From Paenibacillus oryzae (lineage in GTDB: Bacteria; Bacillota; Bacilli; Paenibacillales; Paenibacillaceae), in contig NZ_LYPA01000060.1 of assembly GCF_001675045.1 (NCBI RefSeq), positions 922 to 55,863 on the forward strand: a DNA stretch of 54,942 bases, in the 5' to 3' direction. A model generated the notes under the pieces. That model saw only the letters and a list, made by a program, of their open reading frames with translations. It had not been told where the DNA came from and made no database searches. Position numbers and translations under genes: made by a program. Positions 24,553 to 31,978 of this stretch are shown here, piece after piece (position 1 is the first letter of the stretch; every line of letters starts with the position of its first letter).

Positions 24553-25050
24553 ATGGAACTGGAAAGGGTTAATCAAAAGCTGAAGGAAACCAGGGCTGAG
24601 CTATTAGATATCCTTAATCACTTGGGCAACGAACAATTAAACAAACAAAAAAACGCCGAGAGCTGGACTATTAGTCAAATTTTTCAGCATCTTTCCATAA
24701 CAGAGGAGCTATATGTGGTAGCGATAAAGAGGGGGCTAAAGAGCAAGGAGGAGTCTTCTATAGCCAACCAGCCGGTAGAGCTCCTGCTGGACAGAAGCAA
24801 GCGGCTAGAAGCGCCTGATATTGCAAAACCATCTAATGAGGGAATGGAGCGTCAAGCTATTATAGATAAGCTATATGCTTCAAGACAAAAGCTGAATGAG
24901 CTTTTAAGTTCAGTAGAAGACCCTACGCTGTTGAATAGAAGGCATTATATTCATCCTGTTTTTAAGGAACTGTCGTTGATGGACTGGCTTAAATCCTTGT
25001 ACATTCATGAACAACGGCATATTAAACAAATGAAGGAGATTATTAATTAA
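24553..25050 (+). CDS. DinB family protein
   Basis: 165 residues, a four-helix DinB/YfiT-like bundle. The metal-binding histidines appear as WTISQIFQHLSITEE (His near residue 48) and YIHEQRHIKQM near the C-terminus (H-x3-H), the usual triad for zinc or nickel. Some members are bacillithiol or mycothiol S-transferases, which is plausible for a Firmicute. A very strong AGGAGGT precedes the ATG. Confidence 0.8.
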   Translation: MELERVNQKLKETRAELLDILNHLGNEQLNKQKNAESWTISQIFQHLSITEELYVVAIKRGLKSKEESSIANQPVELLLDRSKRLEAPDIAKPSNEGMERQAIIDKLYASRQKLNELLSSVEDPTLLNRRHYIHPVFKELSLMDWLKSLYIHEQRHIKQMKEIIN

Positions 25051-25087
25051 TAGTGAATTCGAGGAAACTCATGGCAGGAGATGTAAT

Positions 25088-25516
25088 ATGAAGAAAAAAG
25101 TGACTATTTCAATATTACTTATCATTGTTATTTTATCATCCACCTATTTTCTATTATCCTTAAAGGATAAAAAGGATGTTGAAGCGGCTCTGGACGGGTT
25201 TTATACGGATTTCATTGATAGGAAATATGAGGATCTCTACAAGCATTTTGCTTTTAAGTTTTCGGATTATGAGCTTGTCGATATACAGGGGACTATTGCA
25301 CAAAGCTTAATAAATGATAGAAATTTTTATGGAGATGTCAAACGTATCCGTTACAAATATATATTTTGGACCGGGCCCAATAAACGATTTGTATTTGTGG
25401 AAGTACAACGACATGATGGCGGCAATACTTCTACAGATAAGATCAAACTTCAGAAAATGAATAATGAATGGGTCATCGACTCTTACATCAACGGGGACCC
25501 AATAAAGTTGCCATAA
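25088..25516 (+). CDS. Membrane-anchored small protein, NTF2-like
   Basis: 142 residues. One N-terminal hydrophobic helix (about residues 4-24) without a lipobox anchors or exports the protein. The rest, DVEAALDGFYTDFIDRKYEDLYKHF through KLQKMNNEWVIDSYI, has the helix-then-curved-sheet pattern of NTF2-like/DUF4878 domains in Bacillales cell-envelope proteins. Binding partner unknown. Its stop overlaps or abuts the next gene. Confidence 0.65.
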   Translation: MKKKVTISILLIIVILSSTYFLLSLKDKKDVEAALDGFYTDFIDRKYEDLYKHFAFKFSDYELVDIQGTIAQSLINDRNFYGDVKRIRYKYIFWTGPNKRFVFVEVQRHDGGNTSTDKIKLQKMNNEWVIDSYINGDPIKLP

Positions 25517-25530
25517 TGGAGGCGTATAGG

Positions 25531-26031
25531 TTGAATGACAGATATTATTTGGAGATAGCTTTAGAGGAGGCCGAGAAGGCCTTCGCAGAGGGGACTATAC
25601 CTATTGGCGCGGTCATTGTAGGTCCAGATGGGGAAATCATAAGCCGTGGCCGCAATCGCGTATTTACTTCAATGGACCCCTCCTGTCATGCCGAGATTGA
25701 TGTAATCAGAAGCGCAGGTAAAGAGCTGTTGAATCCCGAGTATAAAAATAAATGTACGATGTATACAACTGTAGAGCCTTGCCCGATGTGTTCGGGCGCA
25801 TTGATTCTGGCCGATATAACGCGGGTTGTATGGGCTCTAAGCGATGATTATTTAGGGGCATTGAGAATTATGAAGGAGGGCAATCATTTCAGACATAAAT
25901 TTGATAAAATAAGCGTTACCCCGATGCCATATCCCGATTTGGCTTTAAGATCGCAGGAGCTGCATAAGCTGTGGGATGAAAAACGGGGAGTCAAATATGT
26001 CGTAAGCAAGCTTTCTGCGGAGGAAGCCTGA
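25531..26031 (+). CDS. Nucleoside/cytidine deaminase-family protein
   Basis: About 166 residues with the zinc-deaminase motifs: CHAEIDVI (His and catalytic Glu) and TTVEPCPMCSGAL (P-C-x-x-C). This is the pattern of tRNA adenosine deaminase TadA, guanine deaminase and related enzymes. IPIGAVIVGPDGEIISRGRN is the family N-terminal block. GGAGGCG at 25518-25524 favours TTG 25531 over the overlapping ATG 25516. The C-terminus differs from TadA, so a free nucleoside or base is a more likely substrate. Confidence 0.8.
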   Translation: MNDRYYLEIALEEAEKAFAEGTIPIGAVIVGPDGEIISRGRNRVFTSMDPSCHAEIDVIRSAGKELLNPEYKNKCTMYTTVEPCPMCSGALILADITRVVWALSDDYLGALRIMKEGNHFRHKFDKISVTPMPYPDLALRSQELHKLWDEKRGVKYVVSKLSAEEA

Positions 26032-26047
26032 CATCGGAGTGTCGCAC

Positions 26048-26092
26048 AAAAAAACAAACCGCCCGGCACGGAATGAACAGGCGGGCGGTTTG
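26048..26092 (-). terminator. Terminator of the 26141-26884 gene
   Basis: An 11-bp perfect stem (CAAACCGCCCG at 26055-26065 and its complement at 26082-26092). On the minus strand it is followed by a run of seven T (the A run at 26048-26054 on the plus strand). There is no T run on the plus side, so it mainly terminates the minus-strand membrane protein gene. Confidence 0.8.
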
Positions 26093-26140
26093 CGTCGTTG
26101 TTGATGCGCAGGCTCTGAACCGATAGAGGCTGCTATAGCG

Positions 26141-26884
26141 CTACACTTGCGAGGTAGTGAGCGGGGCAGCGTCTGTTCTGTCCAGCTCCAGTGATTTTAG
26201 AAGCTCCTCGTATGATGATTTCGGACCGGCTGCGCTCGTTTGCTGAGCCGGCTCCGGGCCGGCAGCCGTAAGTATCCACGCTGCGTACAAAGTGCCAAGC
26301 CCTCTTAGCATTAGCGGCAACAGCAACGTAAGAATCGCGCCGACTCCTCCGGCAATCCAGGAACGGTGTGCGGCGGTCAAGGGCCAGTCCACCAAGCGGT
26401 CAAGTCCCCAGGTGTTTGCAAATAAATTGAATTCAAACCATCGCATGCTTGCTTCATAGGCAAGCGGCGAAAGCAAAACGGAAAATGCAACAATTGGCAG
26501 CACAAGAGCCAAGGTGAAAGTCGCGATGCCGATCGGCAGCTGGAGAATGCTGAACAGAATGGCTCTATAGGATCGGCTATCCTTCAGCACGGACCTCAGC
26601 CAATGCTTCCAGCTTTGCTGGGCTTCGGGAAGAGGCTGTTCTGCAGCAGCGGCGGGGTATTCCTTTCCAGCCAGCCAACCCTCCACGTATGCTGCTTCAT
26701 TCATCAATATTTTTCGGCCAAGCGCCAATGTTCCCCCTAGCAGCGGTATGCCGATTAGAACAATGGACAGCGGCAGGCTTGCCGACAATCCTGCAACGAT
26801 AACGATAAAGGCGCCAATCCCTTTAGGGAGGGCCGTAATAAGCATTTTCCAGGCCAATAAGGCGCTAGGTTTCCTCATGTTCAT
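26141..26884 (-). CDS. Membrane protein with putative sensor domain
   Basis: 247 residues, four or more membrane helices in two pairs (about 15-55 and 110-145, then 175-205). The pattern, with LPLSIVLIGIPLLGGTLALGR and FTLALVLPIVAFSVLLSPLAY, resembles the Sensor domain found at the N-terminus of some histidine kinases and also alone. The C-terminus is a soluble acidic tail without kinase motifs. Start is either the first Met or Met3. It is transcribed divergently from the 27006 phosphatase and has its own terminator. Role unknown, perhaps sensing at the membrane. Confidence 0.6.
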   Translation of the reverse strand: MNMRKPSALLAWKMLITALPKGIGAFIVIVAGLSASLPLSIVLIGIPLLGGTLALGRKILMNEAAYVEGWLAGKEYPAAAAEQPLPEAQQSWKHWLRSVLKDSRSYRAILFSILQLPIGIATFTLALVLPIVAFSVLLSPLAYEASMRWFEFNLFANTWGLDRLVDWPLTAAHRSWIAGGVGAILTLLLPLMLRGLGTLYAAWILTAAGPEPAQQTSAAGPKSSYEELLKSLELDRTDAAPLTTSQV

Positions 26885-27005
26885 CCCACGCTTTTCTGTA
26901 TTGTTGTGTTTATTGTACCCTTAGACTATAGGCATCTTCATCATCCCAACGGATGAATCCGAGCCAGACCAGAGTCGAGGCTTTTGCAAAGGAGCAGACA
27001 GAAGC

Positions 27006-27641
27006 ATGAAAGAAACAACTACGATCTATATTACCCGGCACGGACAAACGGAATGGAATATTCAGAAGCGTTTCCAAGGTCATAATGATTCTCCTCTTAC
27101 CGAGCTGGGAATGAAGCAGGCGTCATGGCTGGGAGAATCGCTGGAGCAGGAACCGATTGATCTGATTTACTCCAGCTCAAGCCAAAGAGCTGTAAAAACA
27201 GCAGAAATCATCAGAGGAAAACGGGATATTCCAATCGGCATTTCAGATGCATTTAGAGAAATTAGCTTAGGGGAATGGGAAGGCATTACTCAGGAGGAAG
27301 CAAAGGAGCATTTTGCCGAGCAGTTTGATCACTTCTGGAATGATCCGGGTGCATTTCAGGTTGAAAACAGCGAGACCTTCCAGCAGGTATACGATAGAGC
27401 TGTTCAGAAGCTGAAAGAAATTATCCATGACCATAGGGGCAAGTCTATTTTAATCGTTACTCATACAGCGGTTATCAAGCTGCTTATGGCGTATTTTGAA
27501 AAGCGTTTGTTAAAGGATATTTGGGAACCGCCCTACATTCACCCGACTTGTTTATGCGAAATTGAAATTATAGACGGAGATTGCAATATAGTAAGGCATG
27601 GCGATACGGGTCATTACAAAACAGAATTGGATGAGAGTTGA
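27006..27641 (+). CDS. Histidine phosphatase (PhoE/GpmB-like)
   Basis: 211 residues. The classic signature ITRHGQTEWNIQKRFQGHNDSPLT (broken here as RHGQTEWN plus RFQGHNDSPLT) is at residues 8-32. SSSSQRAVKTAEI has the second Arg, REISLGEWEG the Glu, and LIVTHTAVIKLL the C-terminal His. This is the broad-specificity acid phosphatase/phosphoglycerate-mutase-like group, closer to PhoE than the other two histidine phosphatases in the window. AAAGGAG lies upstream. Confidence 0.9.
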   Translation: MKETTTIYITRHGQTEWNIQKRFQGHNDSPLTELGMKQASWLGESLEQEPIDLIYSSSSQRAVKTAEIIRGKRDIPIGISDAFREISLGEWEGITQEEAKEHFAEQFDHFWNDPGAFQVENSETFQQVYDRAVQKLKEIIHDHRGKSILIVTHTAVIKLLMAYFEKRLLKDIWEPPYIHPTCLCEIEIIDGDCNIVRHGDTGHYKTELDES

Positions 27642-27694
27642 ACTAAGTAACTGGAAGTATTATAGGCCGCCATGTGAAAGGAAGGATATAAGCC

Positions 27695-28153
27695 ATGGAT
27701 ATAGATATCAGATTATTAGAGGCTGGCGAAGCTGCGCCTTTTGAGTTATTGCTTTTGGCCGATCCGTCGGAAGCTATCGTTCAGGAATATTTGAGCAGAG
27801 GGCAATGCTTCGTTGCCTTAAACAATAATGAGGTCATTGGGGTAGTTGTGCTTATAAAAACGCGCCCTGAAACGATAGAAATTGTGAATATTGCTGTGTC
27901 AGAGGACTACCAGGGAAAAGGAATTGGCAAAAAGCTGATCCTGCATGCCATTCATCAGGCGAAAGAACAGCATGCCAAAACGATAGAAATCGGTACTGGG
28001 AACTCAAGCCTGCATCAATTGGGACTGTATCAGAAATGCGGATTCCGGATTACAGGCGTGGACCGGGACTTTTTTATAAGGCACTACGAGGAAGAGATTT
28101 ATGAAAATGGAATGCAATGCCGGGACATGCTTCGTTTAAGTCTAGATTTATGA
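27695..28153 (+). CDS. GNAT family N-acetyltransferase (YvbK-like)
   Basis: 152 residues. EIVNIAVSEDYQGKGIGKKLI has a textbook acetyl-CoA loop (Q-G-K-G-I-G, about residues 72-77), and GTGNSSLHQLGLYQKCGFRITG the N-x-S-x-x-x-L-x-L-Y-x-x-x-G-F block of the YvbK/AAC group. The C-terminal RDFFIRHYEEEIYENG-x-CRDML matches the same subgroup. AAGGAAGG before the ATG. Substrate unknown. Confidence 0.85.
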   Translation: MDIDIRLLEAGEAAPFELLLLADPSEAIVQEYLSRGQCFVALNNNEVIGVVVLIKTRPETIEIVNIAVSEDYQGKGIGKKLILHAIHQAKEQHAKTIEIGTGNSSLHQLGLYQKCGFRITGVDRDFFIRHYEEEIYENGMQCRDMLRLSLDL

Positions 28154-28182
28154 AATAGCCCTATGGTTCGTATTTAAAGGGC

Positions 28183-28251
28183 AGCTGTACAGCTATGCGG
28201 AAAAATTCAATATCGTAATACAATCGTAATACTTAGCTTAGAGAATCGTAA
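28183..28251. promoter_or_regulatory. Putative regulatory region of the Met-rich/Msr operon
   Basis: Three copies of ATCGTAA start at 28212, 28223 and 28245, that is, 11 and 22 bases apart, on one face of the helix as expected for OmpR-family regulator sites. A perfect 12-bp palindrome AGCTGTACAGCT lies just upstream at 28183-28194. Downstream, TATCCT (28263-28268) could be a -10 box with the third repeat in the -35 position, where no -35 consensus exists. This suggests activator-dependent transcription. The start codon of the first gene is at 28306. Confidence 0.5.
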
Positions 28252-28305
28252 GCTATCTTATTTATCCTAATCCATGAAAGATAAACCAAATGGAGGATGA
28301 TAAAG

Positions 28306-28836
28306 ATGGTTAAAAGAAAACAGGGCACGACATTAATCGTAATGGCGGTATTGATGTTATCGCTGGTTTTTTCCGGGTTAGCGAATGCGGCAGGCATCAA
28401 AACGATTAAAAAGGGCGGCATGGAGCTTTTTAATCTGAGACAGGCAGCGGAAATGTATGGCTACAGCATAGAGTGGAACGCCAAGGAAAGATCAGTTACG
28501 TTGGCTTACATGGGTAAAATGGACGATATGATGATGGATGACGATATGATGAAAGACGACAAGATGATGCAGGATGACAAGATGATGCAGGATGACAAGA
28601 TGATGGAAGACGATATGATGATGCAGGATGACAAGATGATGAAAGACGACATGATGATGGAAAGCGCCATGAAGCCGGCGGGCAAGATGATTAAGCTCTG
28701 GGTTGGTTCCAAAAAAGTGGATATAGATGGCATGGAGGTCATGCTGGATATGGCGCCTACGATTTCCAAAGGAAGCACTTATGTAGTGGAGTCGTTGATT
28801 AATGGATACATGATGCCTGCCAAGGCAATGAAATAA
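28306..28836 (+). CDS. Secreted Met-Asp-repeat protein in a split copper-amine-oxidase-N domain
   Basis: 176 residues. Signal peptide 1-28 ending A-N-A. Residues 30-68 (FNLRQAAEMYGYSIEWNAKE) and 129-168 (VDIDGMEVMLDMAPTISKG, TYVVESLI) are the two halves of a copper amine oxidase N-terminal (stalk) domain. Between them, residues 69-128 are a low-complexity insert with 23 Met in 60 residues, built from DDKMMQ-like units; no cysteine is present. Such Met-rich exported segments can absorb oxidants as methionine sulfoxide or bind Cu(I). The genes that follow (two-component system, CcdA, thioredoxin, MsrAB) strongly favour methionine oxidation. GGAGG at 28292-28296 supports ATG 28306. Confidence 0.8.
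   Translation: MVKRKQGTTLIVMAVLMLSLVFSGLANAAGIKTIKKGGMELFNLRQAAEMYGYSIEWNAKERSVTLAYMGKMDDMMMDDDMMKDDKMMQDDKMMQDDKMMEDDMMMQDDKMMKDDMMMESAMKPAGKMIKLWVGSKKVDIDGMEVMLDMAPTISKGSTYVVESLINGYMMPAKAMK
28519..28659 (+). repeat. Tandem repeat coding for the Met-Asp insert
   Basis: Imperfect 18-base units of the form GATGACAAGATGATGCAG repeat along this stretch, with two exact adjacent copies at about 28571-28606 and shortened variants around them. Reading frame is kept throughout. The repeat is a likely place for copy-number change by replication slippage. Confidence 0.85.
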
Positions 28837-28909
28837 ATGTGAAAAGGCTCGCCATCGCCATAGGATAGGATGAGGTCAAATGTATTTTCGGGACATGGGG
28901 TGGTTCAGT

Positions 28910-29617
28910 ATGCATGAACGAGTGCTGGTTGCTGATGACGACACAAACATTACGGATGTTTGCCGCAGATATCTGGAAAGGGAAGGTTATCTCGTCATAA
29001 CCGCCAAGGACGGCTTGGAGGCATTGGAGCTGTGGCGCAGTCAAACGCCAAGCTTGATTGTGCTTGATCTGATGATGCCTTATAAGAATGGCTGGGAAGT
29101 GTGCAACGAGATCCGGCAATCCGAGGATATTCCGATTGTCATGTTGACTGCCCGCGGTGAGGAGCAGGACCGTTTGATGGGCCTGACGATGGGGGCAGAC
29201 GATTATTTGACAAAACCTTTTAGTCCGAGAGAGCTTGTTCTGCGTGTGAAGGCTATCCTGCGCAGGATGCGCAGTGTACAGGCAAAACCCGTTTCAGCAT
29301 CTGAACACACCATTACATTCGAAGGACTTACAATTGACGTAGCAAAGCGTATCGTGGAGGCTGGCGGTCAAATCATTGATCTGACGGTTACTGAATTTGA
29401 AATGCTGTATTTGCTTGCAAGTCATCCTGATCAAGCCTTTTCCCGCAATCAGATCCTTAGTAAAATATGGGATTTCAGCTATGAGGGAGATACAACTACC
29501 GTTACCGTGCATATTCGGAGATTACGGGAAAAAATCGAGCCGCTTCCTTCTAATCCGAAATATATCAAAACGGTTTGGGGCATAGGCTATAAGTTTGCGA
29601 GTGATGGCAACTCATGA
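28910..29617 (+). CDS. OmpR-family response regulator
   Basis: 235 residues: a receiver domain with acidic pocket ADDD (9-11), phosphoacceptor Asp53 in VLDLMMP, Thr in MLTARG and Lys in LTKPF. It is followed by a winged-helix DNA-binding domain (LTVTEFEMLYLL, TTTVTVHIRRLREKIE, KTVWGIGYKF). GGGGTGG before ATG 28910 and the family-like MHERVLVADDD beginning favour this start over ATG 28880. It overlaps the kinase gene by four bases. The likely target is its own operon promoter, where ATCGTAA repeats are found. Confidence 0.9.
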   Translation: MHERVLVADDDTNITDVCRRYLEREGYLVITAKDGLEALELWRSQTPSLIVLDLMMPYKNGWEVCNEIRQSEDIPIVMLTARGEEQDRLMGLTMGADDYLTKPFSPRELVLRVKAILRRMRSVQAKPVSASEHTITFEGLTIDVAKRIVEAGGQIIDLTVTEFEMLYLLASHPDQAFSRNQILSKIWDFSYEGDTTTVTVHIRRLREKIEPLPSNPKYIKTVWGIGYKFASDGNS

Positions 29618-30651
29618 AGCTGCGTACTTACTTATTATTGTCCAGCCTGACAGGCATAGGCGTATTGTTGATTTGCCTGTTTGTCAGCTATTCCAAAATG
29701 CTGCTTTCGATTGAGCAGTTTTATTGGTTGTCCGGCATAACAGCTGGTGTAGGCTTGTTTTCGTTTATCCTTCAATATGTAATGACAAGGCCGCTTGAAA
29801 GATCCATTGCGCGAATTTCAGAGCAGACCATAACGATTGCAGAAGGGGATTTCGATACCGAAGTCCCCGTCATCGGCCCCCGGGAGTTTAAGCTTCTGGC
29901 AGAGCAATTTAATGGGATGAGCCTGAGGCTTAAGGAAAGCTTCGACAATTTGCACCACTCCGAATCCGCCCGGCGAGAGCTGATCGCTAATGTATCCCAT
30001 GATTTGAGGACGCCCTTGGCCTCCATTCAAGCGTTTGTGGAAGCGCTGGAGGACGATGTGATTAAGGATGAGGAAACCTTTCAGCGTTATCTGAACACGA
30101 TTCGGCTGGAAACGAAACGATTGGCTGGACTTATCCATGATTTGTTTGAGCTGTCGAGCCTGGAGGCGAAGGGAGAGCTGTTTGAACCGCAGCCTTGTCA
30201 TGCCGATGAGCTGTTGATCAGTACATTGGAGAGCTTTTCCTTTCATCTCGCAGAAAAAAGACTGGCCGTCGAAATTGATCTGCCGGATAAATTGCCTGCT
30301 GCAATGATGGTGCCCGCGCAAATCAAGCGAGTTTTGTCCAATCTGCTGCAAAATGCCATTCAATATTCTCCAGAAGAAGGGAAAATTACGTTATCTGCTG
30401 CGGAGGAGGGACGTTGCTTGCGAATTTCGGTTAAGGATGAAGGCGAAGGCATCGAAGCAGCGGAAACGACGCGGATTTTTGAACGATTTTACCGGATTGA
30501 TAAATCTCGCGGCAAAAACAATGGTGGCGCCGGGTTAGGGCTTGCGATCGCTCAATCCATTGTGGAGCATCATGGCGGTGAAATTGGGGTGTTGAGCACC
30601 AAGGGAGCCGGCAGCTGCTTCTGGTTCACGCTTCCCATTTACAGCAATTAA
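29614..30651 (+). CDS. Sensor histidine kinase with minimal extracytoplasmic loop
   Basis: 345 residues. Two membrane helices (about 5-24 and 39-58) are joined by only ~14 residues outside, so there is no periplasmic-type sensor domain. HAMP follows (60-112). DHp carries NVSHDLRTPLAS with phospho-acceptor His129, and HATPase has NLLQNAIQYS, DEGEGIE and GGAGLGLAI. Such kinases usually sense through the membrane or a partner protein. The start overlaps the regulator stop (ATGA). Position in the Met-rich/Msr operon suggests it senses envelope redox state, possibly through the Met-rich protein or CcdA; that is inference. Confidence 0.85.
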   Translation: MKLRTYLLLSSLTGIGVLLICLFVSYSKMLLSIEQFYWLSGITAGVGLFSFILQYVMTRPLERSIARISEQTITIAEGDFDTEVPVIGPREFKLLAEQFNGMSLRLKESFDNLHHSESARRELIANVSHDLRTPLASIQAFVEALEDDVIKDEETFQRYLNTIRLETKRLAGLIHDLFELSSLEAKGELFEPQPCHADELLISTLESFSFHLAEKRLAVEIDLPDKLPAAMMVPAQIKRVLSNLLQNAIQYSPEEGKITLSAAEEGRCLRISVKDEGEGIEAAETTRIFERFYRIDKSRGKNNGGAGLGLAIAQSIVEHHGGEIGVLSTKGAGSCFWFTLPIYSN

Positions 30652-30677
30652 CTCGTGTTTTAATCAGGTGGTGATAA

Positions 30678-31397
30678 ATGATGGCTGGTGATGTCTTATT
30701 CCTGTTTGGGGTATTCGGCGCGGGAGTATTATCATTTTTATCCCCATGTATTTTGCCGTTGCTGCCTGTTTATATGTCTTATTTGTCGGGCAGCATGGTC
30801 CATGCTGCGGGCCGTGAAGAGCCGATTGCAAGCTCCGTCAAGCTGCGATTTGTGTTTTTTGGACGGACGCTGCTGTTTGTGCTGGGGCTGTCGGTCGTAT
30901 TTATTATGCTTGGATTTGGCTCCGGGGTTTTTGGCAGCATTATTTCCAGCTCATGGTTTATTGTTGCCTGCGGCGTTATCGTTGTCCTGTTCGGCATTTA
31001 TCAAACGGGATTGATAAAGCTGTCATGGCTGGAGCAGGAAAAAAAGCTGTCCGGCGATGGCATGAAAAAAGGCGGATATATCGGAGCTTTTTTGCTTGGC
31101 TTGACCTTTAGCTTTGGCTGGACGCCTTGCATTGGTCCTGTATTGGCGGCTGTGCTCGGTATTGCGGCAGGTGAAGGCTCTCCCGCATATGGAGGCTTTC
31201 TTATGCTTCTTTATAGTCTGGGGTTAGCCATTCCATTTCTGATCATATCCCTATTTTCGGGGTATCTTCTTAAGCATATCCGCCGTCTGTACCGTTATAT
31301 GGGAGCAATCAAGGCGGTGTCAGGCTGTATCCTTATTTTGATGGGGCTATTGCTAATGACTGATCGGCTTAACATGATTGTGAGCTGGTTTCAATAA
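30678..31397 (+). CDS. ccdA: CcdA/DsbD-type transmembrane electron carrier
   Basis: 239 residues with six membrane helices. The two redox cysteines are Cys24 in LSPCILPLLPVY and Cys151 in FGWTPCIGPVL, the exact CcdA signature in helices 1 and 4. CcdA passes electrons from cytoplasmic thioredoxin across the membrane to extracytoplasmic thioredoxin-like proteins. Here the acceptor is evidently the CxxC lipoprotein encoded 18 bases downstream. GGTGGTG ribosome binding site. Confidence 0.9.
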   Translation: MMAGDVLFLFGVFGAGVLSFLSPCILPLLPVYMSYLSGSMVHAAGREEPIASSVKLRFVFFGRTLLFVLGLSVVFIMLGFGSGVFGSIISSSWFIVACGVIVVLFGIYQTGLIKLSWLEQEKKLSGDGMKKGGYIGAFLLGLTFSFGWTPCIGPVLAAVLGIAAGEGSPAYGGFLMLLYSLGLAIPFLIISLFSGYLLKHIRRLYRYMGAIKAVSGCILILMGLLLMTDRLNMIVSWFQ

Positions 31398-31415
31398 TCA
31401 ATGGGGGGAGTCGGA

Positions 31416-31964
31416 ATGAACAACATATGGAAGCGGGCGGGATGGATTCTGGTCATTGGCGGAATAGTGGCTGCCTTAACCGCATGCGGTACGAAGCAGC
31501 CCGCGCAAACCTCCGGTATGAACTCAGCGGCCGGGATGAACAAGGGAGAGGCAGCGCCTGCGTTTTCATTAAGCGATTTGAAGGGCGAATCCTTCCAGCT
31601 AGCGGATTTTCAGGGGAAAAAGGTCTACGTAAAATATTGGGCATCATGGTGCTCCATTTGTTTGGCAGGGCTGGAGGAATTGAATACTTTGGCTGGGCAA
31701 ACCAATGATTTTGAGATTATAACAATCGTTGCGCCAAATTATAAGGGTGAAAAACCGTCCAAGGATTTTACGGAATGGTTTAACCGGCAGCCTTATGAAA
31801 ATTTGCATGTTCTTTTGGATGAAAACGGAGTATGGGCCAAGGAGTTTCAGGTAAGGGCTTATCCAAGCTCTTATTATATTGGCTCAGACGGCATTTTGGT
31901 TAAAGCGCTGCCGGGCCATGCTTCCAATGAACAGATTATTGAGACCTTAAAGGACATTTTGTAA
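31416..31964 (+). CDS. TlpA/ResA-like thioredoxin lipoprotein
   Basis: 182 residues. Type II signal with lipobox LTAC (Cys24). A Met/Ser/Gly linker (about 30-45) follows, then a TlpA-type thioredoxin fold with active site WASWCSIC (Cys79, Cys82) and cis-proline in RAYPSSYYI. It should accept electrons from CcdA and reduce the MsrAB lipoprotein, as the Etrx proteins do for MsrAB2 in Streptococcus pneumoniae. GGGGGGAG supports ATG 31416 over the upstream ATG 31401. Confidence 0.9.
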   Translation: MNNIWKRAGWILVIGGIVAALTACGTKQPAQTSGMNSAAGMNKGEAAPAFSLSDLKGESFQLADFQGKKVYVKYWASWCSICLAGLEELNTLAGQTNDFEIITIVAPNYKGEKPSKDFTEWFNRQPYENLHVLLDENGVWAKEFQVRAYPSSYYIGSDGILVKALPGHASNEQIIETLKDIL

Positions 31965-31978
31965 GGAGGGATAGCGTT

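Noticed and set aside
28519..28659. Regular short repeats that at first suggest a CRISPR-like array
   Set aside because: Units are contiguous, in frame and code for Met-Asp; there are no unique spacers and no cas genes.
28506..28778. Minus-strand open frame rich in Ile and Ser opposite the Met-rich gene
   Set aside because: It is the mirror of the Met-Asp repeat in another frame; it has no ribosome binding site and its composition only reflects the ATG/GAC repeat.
29818..30363. 181-residue minus-strand frame opposite the histidine kinase
   Set aside because: The plus strand encodes an unmistakable kinase; the antisense frame has no recognisable domain.
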